Positions 11,162 through 22,200 of a stretch of 64,000 nt of DNA are shown here, piece after piece. The translations under genes and the position numbers were made by a program. The DNA is from Schizochytrium sp. TIO01 (Eukaryota; Sar; Bigyra; Thraustochytrida; Thraustochytriidae), in assembly GCA_004764695.1 (NCBI GenBank), contig SMSO01000025.1, forward strand, positions 1,597,102-1,661,101. The letters are read 5' to 3'. A model generated the notes under the pieces. That model was not told the origin of the DNA. It searched no databases and saw nothing but the letters and a program-made list of their open reading frames with translations. Position 1 is the first letter of the stretch. Every line of letters begins with the position of its first letter.

Positions 11162-12179
11162 GCTGGCTCATCGGTCGCAGAATCTGCGAGGGATGTTGCC
11201 TGAAGGTGCAGGGCAGTAACCTTGCTTATAAGCCTAGGGCCCAGAGCTGCACGCTTACAAGTACTCTAGCTAGAGGTAACCACGGAAAGAAGCGGCACGC
11301 GATTAAGAGGACTGCGAGGATGCCAGCGAGCGCATAAGGGATATGAACATAAATTGGCTGGAACGGGATGATGGATAAGTGGCAGGTACAGCCCTGTCTG
11401 TGGAGAAGCAGGACATTTTTGGTGTGAAAAGTGACCTCATGTTGATGAATTCACCAAAGGGCGAATTGGAAGATGCCAGTCATTGCCGGGCTTTTGGCTC
11501 CTGTGCTTTTTTACTGGATTGTTAGGTTCAGATAGAAACCGTGTTAACTTGTGTGGTTTGGTGTAGAAATTACGAGCTTGGGGAGATTTTGATAACTTTA
11601 CATTGTTTTATACCTACCAAGTACGAGGACAAATGAGAGACTGACCACACAATCACGGTGACTGCCTGCCTGTCATAAAAGCGCAATCTCAGCAAACAGA
11701 ATTGTACGTCGAGTTAGAAGAGTTACTTCACTAGTAATTACTCAACTCTCGGTGTGAACTGAAGATGAAATCATGATACAAGTGTCTCCAGTAAGTGTCT
11801 CTAACAATTGCAAAGACTAGTTTACCTCGAGAGGTTGATGGGTTTTACATCACAAACATCGAAATCCGTTCTCGTGTTCTTCTATGTTTTAAATCCATGG
11901 CTTTCTAAATAAAAGAGGGTTAAGCCTCCGATTTCGCTAGATTTATTTTGTTCCTGCACTCGTAGTACGTTTGTTTTAACTTGGCTGCCGCAAATAAACC
12001 ATAATTAAATACTATGCATACATTATTTTACTACAAATATCTGGCTCGCTTTATTTAGCAAAAAAATACAAACCTAATAAGGAGAGTTAATCTTCTGACC
12101 AAGAATCGATAACCCTGATAAGTTAAAGCTACGACTATTGCTGGTGACTTGAGCTAGATGCAGGAATAATAATAAAACG

Positions 12180-12753
12180 ATGTCCTTGGATCTTGTAAGA
12201 ATTAAGTCAAGAAACCCAGAAGTACGGGGATCTCCAGGAGAAACGATTACAAGTGACACCCTACTCAGAAGTTTTGGCATGATCTATGGCGACGCTTTGG
12301 AAATCCCAAACTGTATTGACAAATCTGTATATCAGCATCAACATTAACTCAGCTCCAACGAATCGAGAAGCAGAACTGATAGGCTCACTGAGAAGTACAC
12401 TGAGCGTCGTTGTAGGCATCAGAGGAGCCTTTGCAATTGATTGATTGAAGGAAATAATATTGAAATCCCTGAAGACTCCCAGAAGACATATCAGGAGCAA
12501 CAGATTCTCAAACACCAGCCAGAGCTAAAAGCCCAAATCAAGGAGGGCTGTATCTAGGCATTTCTAATCGAGGAAAGCAAAAGGCTGGGAGATGATTTTC
12601 AATATCCAATCATTGACCGTATTGTTGTGAAACTGTTGCAGCACTGCCTTGAACACGTGCAGTCTCAAGAAGCCAGGGTTTAGCCAAACCGTGATTGTCT
12701 TTTGAACCTCATTCAAAGCTACTTCGACAAGTGCAAAACAAATGAACCTAGTT
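12180..12753 (+). pseudogene. Possible decayed protein-coding remnant with in-frame stops
   Basis: One forward frame starting at ATG 12180 reads as protein-like sequence for about 190 codons, interrupted by TAA, TGA and TAG codons but no frameshift. Pieces such as NNIEIPEDSQKTYQEQQILK, SKRLGDDFQYPIIDR and CLLNLIQSYFDKCK have the charged/hydrophobic alternation of helical protein. No family is recognised. It may be coincidence in AT-rich DNA, and only a conservation test would decide. Confidence 0.3.
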
Positions 12754-13061
12754 CTACTTAACTCAATAAACCACTAAGACAAGTACGCAGATGACGACCC
12801 CAGAGTTTTAAAAAAATAAGCTTATAGTTTCCCAAAGGTAAATACATATTCAGTTTGCCCTCGTGGGCGAGGGTGTGATTATCCGTCAATAACATTTACA
12901 TGCCCTGGTACTGTGTGTGAGTGTGATGTATTCTCAACAAACATCCATGAATTAGACCAACGTTAAGAACAACTTAGTATTAAAGTAGAGCCTATATGTT
13001 AAGGGTTGCAATCAGAATCCCCGAAAGGCACAAAATATGTATGTGAAGATGACAAAAGGTA

Positions 13062-13620
13062 CTATCCGTTTGGGAATGTAGTAATGATTCTGGGTTGGTT
13101 CACTAGAAAAGGATTGAATAGATACATGTGCGTAGCTAACTCAAAAGGTAATGTGTATATATAAAGCCAAGCCATAGATTCACAAATTATATTATAGGTT
13201 ATCCTTCTTCCCAGGTAAAACGGTTGATGCAGAACAATCATTTTATCCAATTGTGAAGTTAGAGCAAGTTCTCCGACTTTGAATTCGACCCTATGATCAA
13301 TGTTTATCAAGTAAACATGCTACATCCGTACAAAACAACGTAGTATGCCAATGATTCCTTAAAATGTTATGTTTGAGTTAGTATCACTCTTAGGAATCTA
13401 TGTCTTAAAAAACGTTATAGAGGTAGATCATCTCGTTCAACCCAATGGAATCTCAATTTAACAGATAAAACAGGACAACAGAGTTCAACGATTTTGGTAT
13501 AAGACTATCGAAAATACCATAATTGATTTTGCTCGTTTCGAACCTCCAGGAAGCTGAAATCACTTGTTCAAGACTAAATCAAAAGTCGCACGGTCTACAA
13601 AAATTAGTAAATACACCTAG
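13062..13620 (-). mobile_element. Possible degraded Ty3/gypsy-type polyprotein fragment
   Basis: An open 82-codon minus-strand segment (13062-13310) contains HRVEFKVGELALTS and, further on, YTLPFELATHMYLFN. These resemble the post-integrase motif (F-K-V-G-D-x-V-x-L) and the following LP...H...F block of Ty3/gypsy elements. Upstream on the same strand, in other frames, are a YVVLYG piece like the integrase PF-VVYG motif and an FLGVFTNFCR piece like the reverse-transcriptase FLGLxNFYR motif. Stops and shifts separate them and the spacing is compressed, so it would be a deleted relic. Judged by eye only; no LTRs were found. Confidence 0.3.
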
Positions 13621-14463
13621 AAAACATCAACAAAGTAAAAACGAAAAGTAAGATAGCAAGTCAAAGATATATTTCTACAAGAGATTAGAAGAATCTTATT
13701 AAATAAAGCATTTCCTCAATTTTTCCAAGCATTTGAAATGCTAAATTTCAAGGAAACTTAAATGCATCCGCCCTAAAATCGCAGCAGAAGTATCATACCC
13801 ATAAAAATCGTGTGAAAACCTGAACGATAGGCTACTGCAATTTCCATTAATTCTTATGGTGCCCTTTTCTGGTTGAACGAACTTGTCTAGCTTTTGTAAA
13901 TCACAAGACTAGTGTAGCAACATCCTGTTCACTAAACGGCATCAAACGTTAACAATAGTGTATACAATACATACATAAAAGGAACATTTGGAACTTTATT
14001 TACGAACAAATAATATAAGATATAAAAATTGATTTTTGGCGGAGGCATTTTTTTTCAAACTATTATCCCCATTTTCTTCACCATCGATGATTCAATCGTG
14101 CCTAAGTTTTATTTTCTTCTCAGAATAAATGTCGCTCACTCCCTCCCAACCACCAAAACAACCCCGTGTCCAAGTTAGGTAACATTCTCCATTGATTAAT
14201 CAAGAACCGGGCGAAATTGGAGGTTTTATCCTACTGCTTAATTTGGAGGCAGATAAACTTTTGCAATTCCAGTATAAGTAAGATATGGCAAGGACAGCTC
14301 CAAATGAACCAAACAATATTTTGGACATTATACAAACACACACAAAAGAATAACATTAGAAAATATTGGAGGTGAAAGAAAGAATGTAGATGCTTATCCT
14401 TCTCAGGGAAAAAAGCAGCGTTGCGTTGCATAAATGCGTCGAATTCCTGTGTTATGGCTGATT

Positions 14464-15687
14464 TTACTTGAAGTATTTTGCAAGTTTAGGGCCCTGCTGT
14501 GCCTGGTAGTTGTTTGATTTCTCCGGGTGACCATAAGGCCTTGCCGGGAGAGAGGAGTTGTTGAAAAACTCCATGAGGCAAATTGGCTGCCCATCATATA
14601 CAGTGACTGTTTCATGGGGCCGTACCTCGAGTACTCCAACCGTACCCTTGATCGAACCGTCATGGCCATATCCAAAACCAGGATCAAAAAATCCTGCGTA
14701 GTGAGCTCGAAGTTCACCAACCCGCGAAGAAAAGGGAACCATTTCTGCAGAAAGATGATTTGGAATACTCACACGCTCCTTGGTAGCAAGAATATAAAAC
14801 TTGTCTTTTTCCAGAGTTACGGCAGAGCTTGCTGGAATAGGCCGAAAGTATCGCTCCGCATCATGCGATCGCAAGCTACCTAGGTCAATTACTGCACTTG
14901 TGGGCACTGCCTCGAAGCCAAGTACTCCATCCGGGCGTTCTGCTGTAAGGTTGAGGCTCAAGACAAGAGCGCCGCGGTGCACCTGAGGAAAGGATATAGC
15001 TTCACCTTTCGCATCATAGCAGAGAATATTGCGGCTCAAACTCGTCGGTGAAAGCGGCGCGTCCTCACAAGGCGTCTGCTTGCGGAAGATCATCAACTGG
15101 GACAAAGGTTGGTGTGCGTGTACACGAACGTTGAAGCTGCGAGGGGAAACCTCCATCCAAAGCTCTCCAGAACCTTCGACAGTATCGTACAGTCCACAGC
15201 CATCAAAGATACCTCTCACCATGAGGTCAACGCGACCAATACTGGATTTCGGAGATAACGATCCATTAAGTCCCTCTTCTAAGTCTAATTTAGCGCACGG
15301 AAATAGATATGTTTGGCCCTTGAGCAACAGGACACCTTGCGCGGGGTCGACATCTTTACGTTCGAGCACAAGATCACTGTTCTCTGCTTGAACGAGAGCA
15401 CGGATGCTCTGGCGATGCGGCAAGACTTTATCACGCACCAAATAGCACTCTCTGCCCACGGGAAGGTCAACACTGGCTGGTTCAATGTGCTGCAAAAGTA
15501 AATTTGACTCCCTGTCCTGTCCAGAAGCTGAATCCGGGGCCTCTTCTCCGCCATCAATGCTCTGGTCGTTAGAGCGATTCACGCCATTTGTGCAAGGTCC
15601 TGATGCAATGTCAAGAAGCTCAATATCACCTTTGCGCACCAACTCCTCGAGTTCGTGGTCTACAAGCGCAACAACATCGACGTCCAT
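14464..15687 (-). CDS. dcd: Two-domain dCTP deaminase / dUTPase-fold protein
   Basis: This is a 2'-deoxycytidine-5'-triphosphate deaminase of the long, two-domain bacterial type. It converts dCTP to dUTP and so supplies dTMP synthesis. Both halves have the trimeric dUTPase fold. The first carries EPASVDLPVG, SPKSSIGRVDL and a QPLSQLMIFR strand. The second ends with HYAGFFDPGFGYGHDG. The open frame runs upstream to 16167 but begins there with a non-ATG codon. That extra stretch of about 160 residues has no family similarity, so I start at the Met at 15687 (MDVDVVALVDHELEEL), giving 407 residues. The alternative is an upstream Met giving an organellar leader. Residues about 25-60 are a Ser/Asp-rich insertion. 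Long DCDs are known mainly from alphaproteobacteria, so acquisition from bacteria is likely. Confidence 0.85.
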   Translation of the reverse strand: MDVDVVALVDHELEELVRKGDIELLDIASGPCTNGVNRSNDQSIDGGEEAPDSASGQDRESNLLLQHIEPASVDLPVGRECYLVRDKVLPHRQSIRALVQAENSDLVLERKDVDPAQGVLLLKGQTYLFPCAKLDLEEGLNGSLSPKSSIGRVDLMVRGIFDGCGLYDTVEGSGELWMEVSPRSFNVRVHAHQPLSQLMIFRKQTPCEDAPLSPTSLSRNILCYDAKGEAISFPQVHRGALVLSLNLTAERPDGVLGFEAVPTSAVIDLGSLRSHDAERYFRPIPASSAVTLEKDKFYILATKERVSIPNHLSAEMVPFSSRVGELRAHYAGFFDPGFGYGHDGSIKGTVGVLEVRPHETVTVYDGQPICLMEFFNNSSLPARPYGHPEKSNNYQAQQGPKLAKYFK

Positions 15688-16768
15688 CTTGACCACCTCG
15701 GTAGTTAGAGTTCTATGCAAATGAGCTCGATGCCAATGCCTGTTTTGCTTTGTGCAGTTTAGCTTCAAACCACGCACCAAACTTAAGTTTAACTTTTGAG
15801 AGTCAAACTCAAGTTGCGAAGCCTTTGTGCACCTACTAGGGTTCAACCTTCTAGGCTCTATTGACCTTGCCGCTGCAAAGCTCTTTGCAATGCGGTTTTG
15901 CGTCATGGTGGTTGAGCTCTTCCAAAGCTCTTTCGCTACAGTTGAGTTTTTTTTAAGAATAAATGTTGTGAACAGAACCAGCATTTCGCCCAAAGTGATT
16001 CGCAGCCGGGTCTTTTCGAGTACGAAAAGAATCCTTAAGTAGTCTAGGCGCCTCGTGCTGGCACCAGGTCTTTGTGGTCCGAGAGGCTGAGTCAAAACCA
16101 GGCTGTGGCACTCTCGCATCATCTTGGAGTCTGGTGAGCTCGCATTTTCTAAGAGCATTCCATTCACTCACTTCCCTTTCCCTCTTACTTTCCCTTGAAC
16201 CAGAGTTCTTTTTTATTGCTGTTCTTATCTTATTTCTAACGTTTAAGGCCATAATTAACGACGTGTACGAGCGAGCATCAACAGCAGAGCAGAAGGTGCC
16301 GGAAATTAGACTCGTCATGGGCCTTTAGCACGTTAGCTACTTCGACAAGAGACAAATTCAAGAAAGGCCATATCTTCAGTAAGTGGGACCTTGAGCCCAT
16401 CTTCGAGAAGCGTGTCGGGAATTCGGCCTTTCGGACATCTTCAGCCGCTCCACACTAGTGTCTATACCTTAAATTGCTAGAAGTTTGCCATTTTATTGCC
16501 GCTACCGCTGATCCCAGACGAGAGTTCTTTCGATTGTGCGTGTAAATCCGTAACAACGTGAGGCGCTGCACGAGCAGTATATCAACAGCAGGTCGGTGAA
16601 GGCTGGCGTCGAGGTTGACACTTGCTGCTTATGAGACCTTAAGGTGATAGACTTGGGGTAATACTTCAAGAGCTGCGACAGCAAAGGCGTGGGCTTAAGT
16701 TAGATTTTCCAAGAGAAGGCCTTCTTCTGCGAGAGGTACAGTAGTCAACCTGCACGTGGAGAACGCTC
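15688..16768. other. Divergent promoter region (dCTP deaminase / RING-TPR-J gene)
   Basis: This gap is shared by two genes transcribed away from each other. The minus-strand frame stays open to 16167, so part of it may be 5' UTR or a leader of the deaminase gene. I see no clear promoter element. Confidence 0.5.
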
Positions 16769-18538
16769 ATGGGGTTTTCAGGTGAAATCGTGAGTGCCTC
16801 TGGTCATTATGAGGAGTTTGTTTGCGCAATATGCGTGCAGCTGGTAGACTTGCATGAAAGCGTGTTGACAAGCTGTTCTCATGTGTACTGCAGTTCATGC
16901 ATGGGAGAGTGGTTGAAAAGGAAAAGGTCGTGCCCAACGTGCAATAAAGACCTCTCACTGCAATCAACTAGCCAATTGCCGCTCCTCAAATACGGGAGTC
17001 CTCTGGCCTGGCGTGTTCTCTCCCGAGTCCGCATTCGTTGCCCTCTCAACTCATGTTTGTGGGAGGGTGACTACTCGGAACTTCAAGGACATTTACAGTC
17101 CTCTTCAGAACACGTCCAATCTTCAGCACAAAGCTCCAGAGAGACTGCCTTGACTTTGAAAGAGCAAGCCAATGCAAAGTATTCCGCGCGGGCTTTTCAT
17201 GATGCACTGCAGCTATACACTAAAGCGATCAGTTTCTGCGATGACATCGCTGCCATTTACTCGAACCGAGCTGCAGTGTATCTGTCTCTCAATCAGTTTA
17301 ATGAAGCTTTGAAAGATGCAAAGAAAGCTGTTGACCTTGACCCTACTTTCGCAAAGGCGTGGGTACGAGGTGCAAAAGCCTACATTGGACTTGGTGATTT
17401 GAAGTTAGCTGCAGAGTTTTTACGCCAAGCGCCTCAAGAGGTTCTGCAGGTTTCCGGAGTGAAAGGAACTCTACGGGAAGTAGATCGCCTATGGGAACTT
17501 ATGCAATCTGCAGAGTCTGCTCTTGCGAAAGGGGACTATTTGCAAGCAAGAAACGCGGCAACTCCCCTTCTTAGCGAGTCCAGCGCACCAAACATTATGC
17601 TCTTGGCTGCACGGGCTGAGTGTGAAGCTGGTAGTTGTCAGCGCGCCCTCAAGCTTGCTCTTCAAGTTCTGCGTGCCAATTCTTCAGAACCAGCCGCGTA
17701 TGTCGTACGCTCTTTGGCGATGTTATACAATGGAGATTTGAACGAGAGCATTGAATATGTGCGTGCTGCGTTGCGTCTGAGCCCGGATGACCAGGAGGCA
17801 CTTGCAACATTTCGGAGGATTAAGACAATTCGTAATCTTTTCACAGAGGCGCAAAATGCTGTCAATGCAAAGGACTATGAACGCGCGATTACAGGGCTCA
17901 CTGAACTTGTTCGCAACCAGCCCATGCCAGTTCGGTCAACAATCTATGCCCAGGCCCTTGCGGAGCGTGCAAACGCTTATTTTCGCGCTGGACAACATGG
18001 CGAGGCCTTAAAGGATTGTGCTTCAGCAATTTATGTGCAGGAGGACAACAAACGTGCTTGGCTTACGAAAGTATACGCGCTTCATGCATTAGGTCGTCAT
18101 GAGGATGCTTTAAGAGAACTGGAAGGTCTTATGCAAGGTTGGGGCCAACAGGATGCTGTCATCCGCGGGGCTTACGAGAAGGCTCAATTTGAGGTTCGAA
18201 GGCTGAAGCGCCCTGATTATTACAAAGTGTTGACTCCCGCTTCTGGTGTGCGCCCTTTGACGCCAGTTTCATCGGAGCTGGAGATCAAAGCTGCATATAA
18301 ACTTCGAGCCCTCGAGTGTCACCCTGATAGGCTTCCGCCTGATTCCACACCGGAAGAGCGTAAGCGCAGTGAAGAGGATTTCAAGTTGGCTGGCGAAGCG
18401 CTTGAAATCTTGACAGACTCTTTTAAGCGGAAGTTGTATGACGAAGGTTTTGACAAAGCAGCCATCGAAGAACGGGTCCAACGTGCTTCTGAGCAACGCC
18501 ATCATGGAAGTGGGCGTCACCATCATCACCCCCATTAA
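16769..18538 (+). CDS. RING finger - TPR - DnaJ co-chaperone, DNAJC7-like
   Basis: This 589-residue protein combines an E3-ligase-type RING with an Hsp70/Hsp90 co-chaperone layout. A C3HC4 RING lies at residues 19-58 (C19, C22, C36, H38, C41, C44, C55, C58). A TRAF-like Cys-containing segment follows at about 85-115. TPR arrays span roughly 130-475 (ALTLKEQANAKYSARAFHDA; IYSNRAAVYLSLNQFNEAL; AERANAYFRAGQHGEALKD). A J domain occupies about 487-570 with the HPD triad in LECHPDRLPP and a KRKLYDEG end. The tail is His-rich. The TPR-J part matches DNAJC7 (TPR2), which hands clients between Hsp70 and Hsp90. The RING would add ubiquitination, as CHIP does with a U-box. It starts at the first ATG. 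The J domain carries a short insertion before its first helix. Confidence 0.88.
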   Translation: MGFSGEIVSASGHYEEFVCAICVQLVDLHESVLTSCSHVYCSSCMGEWLKRKRSCPTCNKDLSLQSTSQLPLLKYGSPLAWRVLSRVRIRCPLNSCLWEGDYSELQGHLQSSSEHVQSSAQSSRETALTLKEQANAKYSARAFHDALQLYTKAISFCDDIAAIYSNRAAVYLSLNQFNEALKDAKKAVDLDPTFAKAWVRGAKAYIGLGDLKLAAEFLRQAPQEVLQVSGVKGTLREVDRLWELMQSAESALAKGDYLQARNAATPLLSESSAPNIMLLAARAECEAGSCQRALKLALQVLRANSSEPAAYVVRSLAMLYNGDLNESIEYVRAALRLSPDDQEALATFRRIKTIRNLFTEAQNAVNAKDYERAITGLTELVRNQPMPVRSTIYAQALAERANAYFRAGQHGEALKDCASAIYVQEDNKRAWLTKVYALHALGRHEDALRELEGLMQGWGQQDAVIRGAYEKAQFEVRRLKRPDYYKVLTPASGVRPLTPVSSELEIKAAYKLRALECHPDRLPPDSTPEERKRSEEDFKLAGEALEILTDSFKRKLYDEGFDKAAIEERVQRASEQRHHGSGRHHHHPH

Positions 18539-19216
18539 TCATCCATTCTTATGTTATATTTTAAAGAACTAATTATTATCCAGGCGCTGCTATTTTGATG
18601 GAGGCCATGAAAAAAATATTGAGGTTGCGGAAGGATCTCTTCAAAATATCGTGATCATCAGCAAATTCTTTCCTTTAAAAAAGGAAGAGAAAATGTCCTT
18701 TCTTTAGAAGAACCATTGCGGTTGAGGGATATAGTCAGCAGGTTATGTTAGTGGCAATTTTAGAAAGAACGCAGACGTATTATACAACATTAGTTTCAAA
18801 CCCTCGAAAACCCATTCTTTTCCAAAGAGAGAATACTCCTAAAGTCACACTCTCCTGTAAAACAGCTTTTTGATATTTCTCGTCATCATTTAGTAAACCC
18901 TCATAAATTTAATTTCTTCATATTGTCGAAATGCTGCCTCGCAGGCGTAAACCTTGTTCACTCCTATATAATTCGACGAGAACTCTATTCTCCTACCCTA
19001 ATCGCTTAAGAGTTCTTAATTCCATTAGTTGTAGTGGAGAAGTTCCTTATCCGTCCCACATATCGAGGATATCCTCGATGTCCAGAATTGGCTGGTTGGA
19101 GAGACAAATGTTAAGACTTATAAGAAGGAGAAGGAGACAAGGGAAAAGAAGGAGCCTTCAACAGAACCACGAATAGCCCGCGGCCAGACAGACGCCTGTC
19201 TGAATCGCGTGCGACG
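18539..19216. other. Intergenic, promoter side of RRP12
   Basis: AT-rich DNA between two genes on the same strand. No gene or repeat is recognised. The RRP12 promoter and 5' UTR should be here. Confidence 0.5.
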
Positions 19217-22200
19217 ATGGCAGATTCCGACGTGCTGCAACGCTTCCGTGGCGTGCAGCGTGGCACTCCCGATGATCTCGCCCGTTCCGCAGCTGTGGAG
19301 GCCTTGACCGAGATCATCCTCGACCAGCGCCGCGAGCTGCACAAAAGCGGTGGCAAGGATGCCGCCTCTCTGAGTAAGCCTCCCTCCGCCACAGAGTACT
19401 TCGCGAGTCTCATGATGGCACTTCAGGGCCCTTTCAGTGAGCAGCACGATTCTCTTGTCTTTCTTCTCTCCGTCGCTCTCTCCGAGGTGCCGCGGCCTGT
19501 CCTGCGTCTCAAGGGCGAGGCCTGCGTGGAAACTCTTCTGCGTGTGCTGCGTCATGAGGAGGAATCCGCAACAGAGGATGGTGATGATAGCACCAAACTA
19601 AGCCGCCACTGCCTCACAGCACTCTCGAAGGTTCTTGCAGCCCAGGAGCCCGGTCGCGCAACCTGGGATCGGTCAAAGTTCTTCCAGGCCTTGAACCTGC
19701 TCGTGCGTACAACTGCTGACGCACGCCCGAAAGTGCGCAAGACTGCCCAGCATGCGTGCGAAGCTGTCTTGCAAGCTCACGCAAAGGGACCTGGAACGCC
19801 GCATAAGGTTGTTTGTCAGCTTGCATCCAGCGCTATGAAGAAGTGCTCTCTCAACGAGTGCGCGACCATTATGCGCCTGCTCTCCTTCTGTGTGCACGTT
19901 GCCCCACTTTTGGTGACTAGTGCTCCCTTCCGTGCTGTTTTTGATCTCACCAAGCAACTCACACGCTTGCTACAGCTCGGACACGTCATGCTCTCTACCT
20001 CGGCACTCAAGGCACTCCAGACATTTGTGGAGATCTTGCCTCAATCCCGTGTCCCCCAAGGTGAAGATGGCGAGAAGACGCTCGAGGAGGCCGTTGATAA
20101 GGAGTTGCTGAGGGTGTGTAACCAGCTTGCAGCGTGCATGGCTGAAAGTGATCAGCAGCGTCATTTCACAAATGACCCCAAGCTTTGTGGAACCTGGGTG
20201 GCCACTCTTCAACGGGCAGAGGCGCAACGCTTCAAAACCTCAAAGGAGTCCAGAAGCCTTGTGCCCCTCGCCAAGGCTGCCGATGCATTTGTCAGCTGCA
20301 TGAGTGCAGGCATGCGTCTTGCCGGAGACCGCAAGGTTTCACCGCTTGGTCAGCCTCAGGTCGCCCTCTCCGTTGGCGCACTCTCCTCGCTCGTAAAGAT
20401 GGAGGTTGCGGTGTGCACCGACACCTCGGAACTGATCGAGTCCCTTGAACCACTTCTCGGTCCACAATTTGAAGAATCTTGGCCGCTCTCGCTCGAAATC
20501 CTCAGAGCTTACTTCGCAGGCCGTGATGAGGCAGCCTCCGCTGGAGACAAGGCACAGACTATTCCTGCGTCGGTCATCGCGAAGGAGAAGGCATGGATCC
20601 AGAACCTTGGCGCCATCCGTGAGGCCGTCATCAACCCAGTGACTGGTGCTGACAAGCCCAAGATGATAATCCGTTGGCGAGGCGCCATGGAGCGACTCTT
20701 TGGCACTGTTATCGCCTCAATGGGTCCCGAGTTTGTTTTGGGAGCACTTCCTCTCGAAACTGGCGGTGCACAGGGCCTTTCACCTATCCGCCTTTGGCTC
20801 GTTCCGCTTCTCCGCGAGCACATGGGAACTGGGTATGCCTCTACGAAGCTTGCTTTCTTCCGGACGCACATCCTTCCCCTTGCAGAAAAGTGCGAAAACG
20901 CATCGCAAGACCCTTCTCTTGGCCCGAACTCGGCCAGAACCCAGCAGATGCGCTTTATGCAACTCTGGTCTCTCCTCCCCGGATTCTGTCTCAAGCCGGA
21001 GGATGTGGGTCGTCCTGAGGGACTCCGCGCACTGGCGCCTGTGCTCGGAAAGGCCATGAGCGACGAAAGGTTTCCTGAGCTCACAGAAATCGTTTGTCAA
21101 GCGCTCCAAAACATTGTTGCCTTTGTACGCAAGCAGCAGGATGGCCAGGAAGACGAGGCACAGAAGCAGAAGAGTAAGGAAGAAGCTGCTGTCGTGGAGG
21201 ACCTTGGACGCAACTTTTTGCCGCTGCTCTTCAACCAGTTTGACGAGCTCGCTGCGGCAGGGGTTAGGGAACGCGCTGACTATGTTCTGCGCCTCATCTC
21301 CGTGTACGCGCTGGCAGCACCCAGTGAGCTTGTGAACACTCTGTTTAGACAGCTTGTGCAGCAGCTGCTAGAGGCTACTAAGGCTATGGAGGCACAGCGC
21401 AACGGCACTGCTCGGAAGGAGAAGACCAACAAAAACGATAAGAACAGCAACAAAAACGAGAACGACGACGATGAAGACAGTGAAGACGATGACGATGAAG
21501 ACAGCATGGGAGACGAAAGTGACGATGACGACGAAGACGATGAGGAGCTTGATGAGGAGCGTCAGAAAATGCACTCACTTACCTCTCTCGCTCTTGCACT
21601 TGTACCAGCTCTTGATGACAAGTCCATCGGCCTTTTGTACCGTGTTGTGCAGCCCTATTTGCAAGACGAGGATGAGCCTGTGCTTCAAAAGCGTGGGTAC
21701 CGTGTCCTTGAGGCTATCTGCGAGCACCACGTCGCATGGACTTTGGAGCGCCATGAGGAGCTTATCCAGCTTCTCCAGGCAGCATTTTATGCTTCATCTC
21801 CCAGTACACGCACCGCCCGCCTCAAGACTATGCGCCACGTAATCCGTGCGCTCGCCTCCGAGGAATGCGACCTTCCGGCATCTCAAGTCCAGGCCGTCTT
21901 TGGCGACATGCTTGGAGAAGTTGTTCTTTGCACGAAGGAAACTAACAACAAGGCCCGCTCTGCTGGCTACAAGCTCATTATCGAGATGGCTCACGCTCTT
22001 GAAGCTGCCTATGCCCAGGAAGAGGCAAGCGAGCCTGGTACTGGACTCCGCAACTTCTTGCACATGGCAGTTGGAGGCCTCGCGGCCCAGACCCCGCACA
22101 TGCGCAGTGCTGCCCTGAACGTTTGCTGCCGCTTCTATGGCGTCTTCTTTCGGGAGCAGAACATTCAGAAGGACCTTCTTGAGGTGGCACAGACTGCTCT

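Larger units (their letters stand above)
11162..14463. other. Gene-poor AT-rich interval with decayed coding-like stretches
   Basis: There is no intact gene in 3.3 kb. The sequence is AT-rich, with stops in all frames. Two segments still look like former coding sequence (12180-12753 on + and 13062-13620 on -) and are listed separately. The rest shows no repeat family or RNA I can name. The last part is the 3' flank of the dCTP deaminase gene. Confidence 0.5.
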
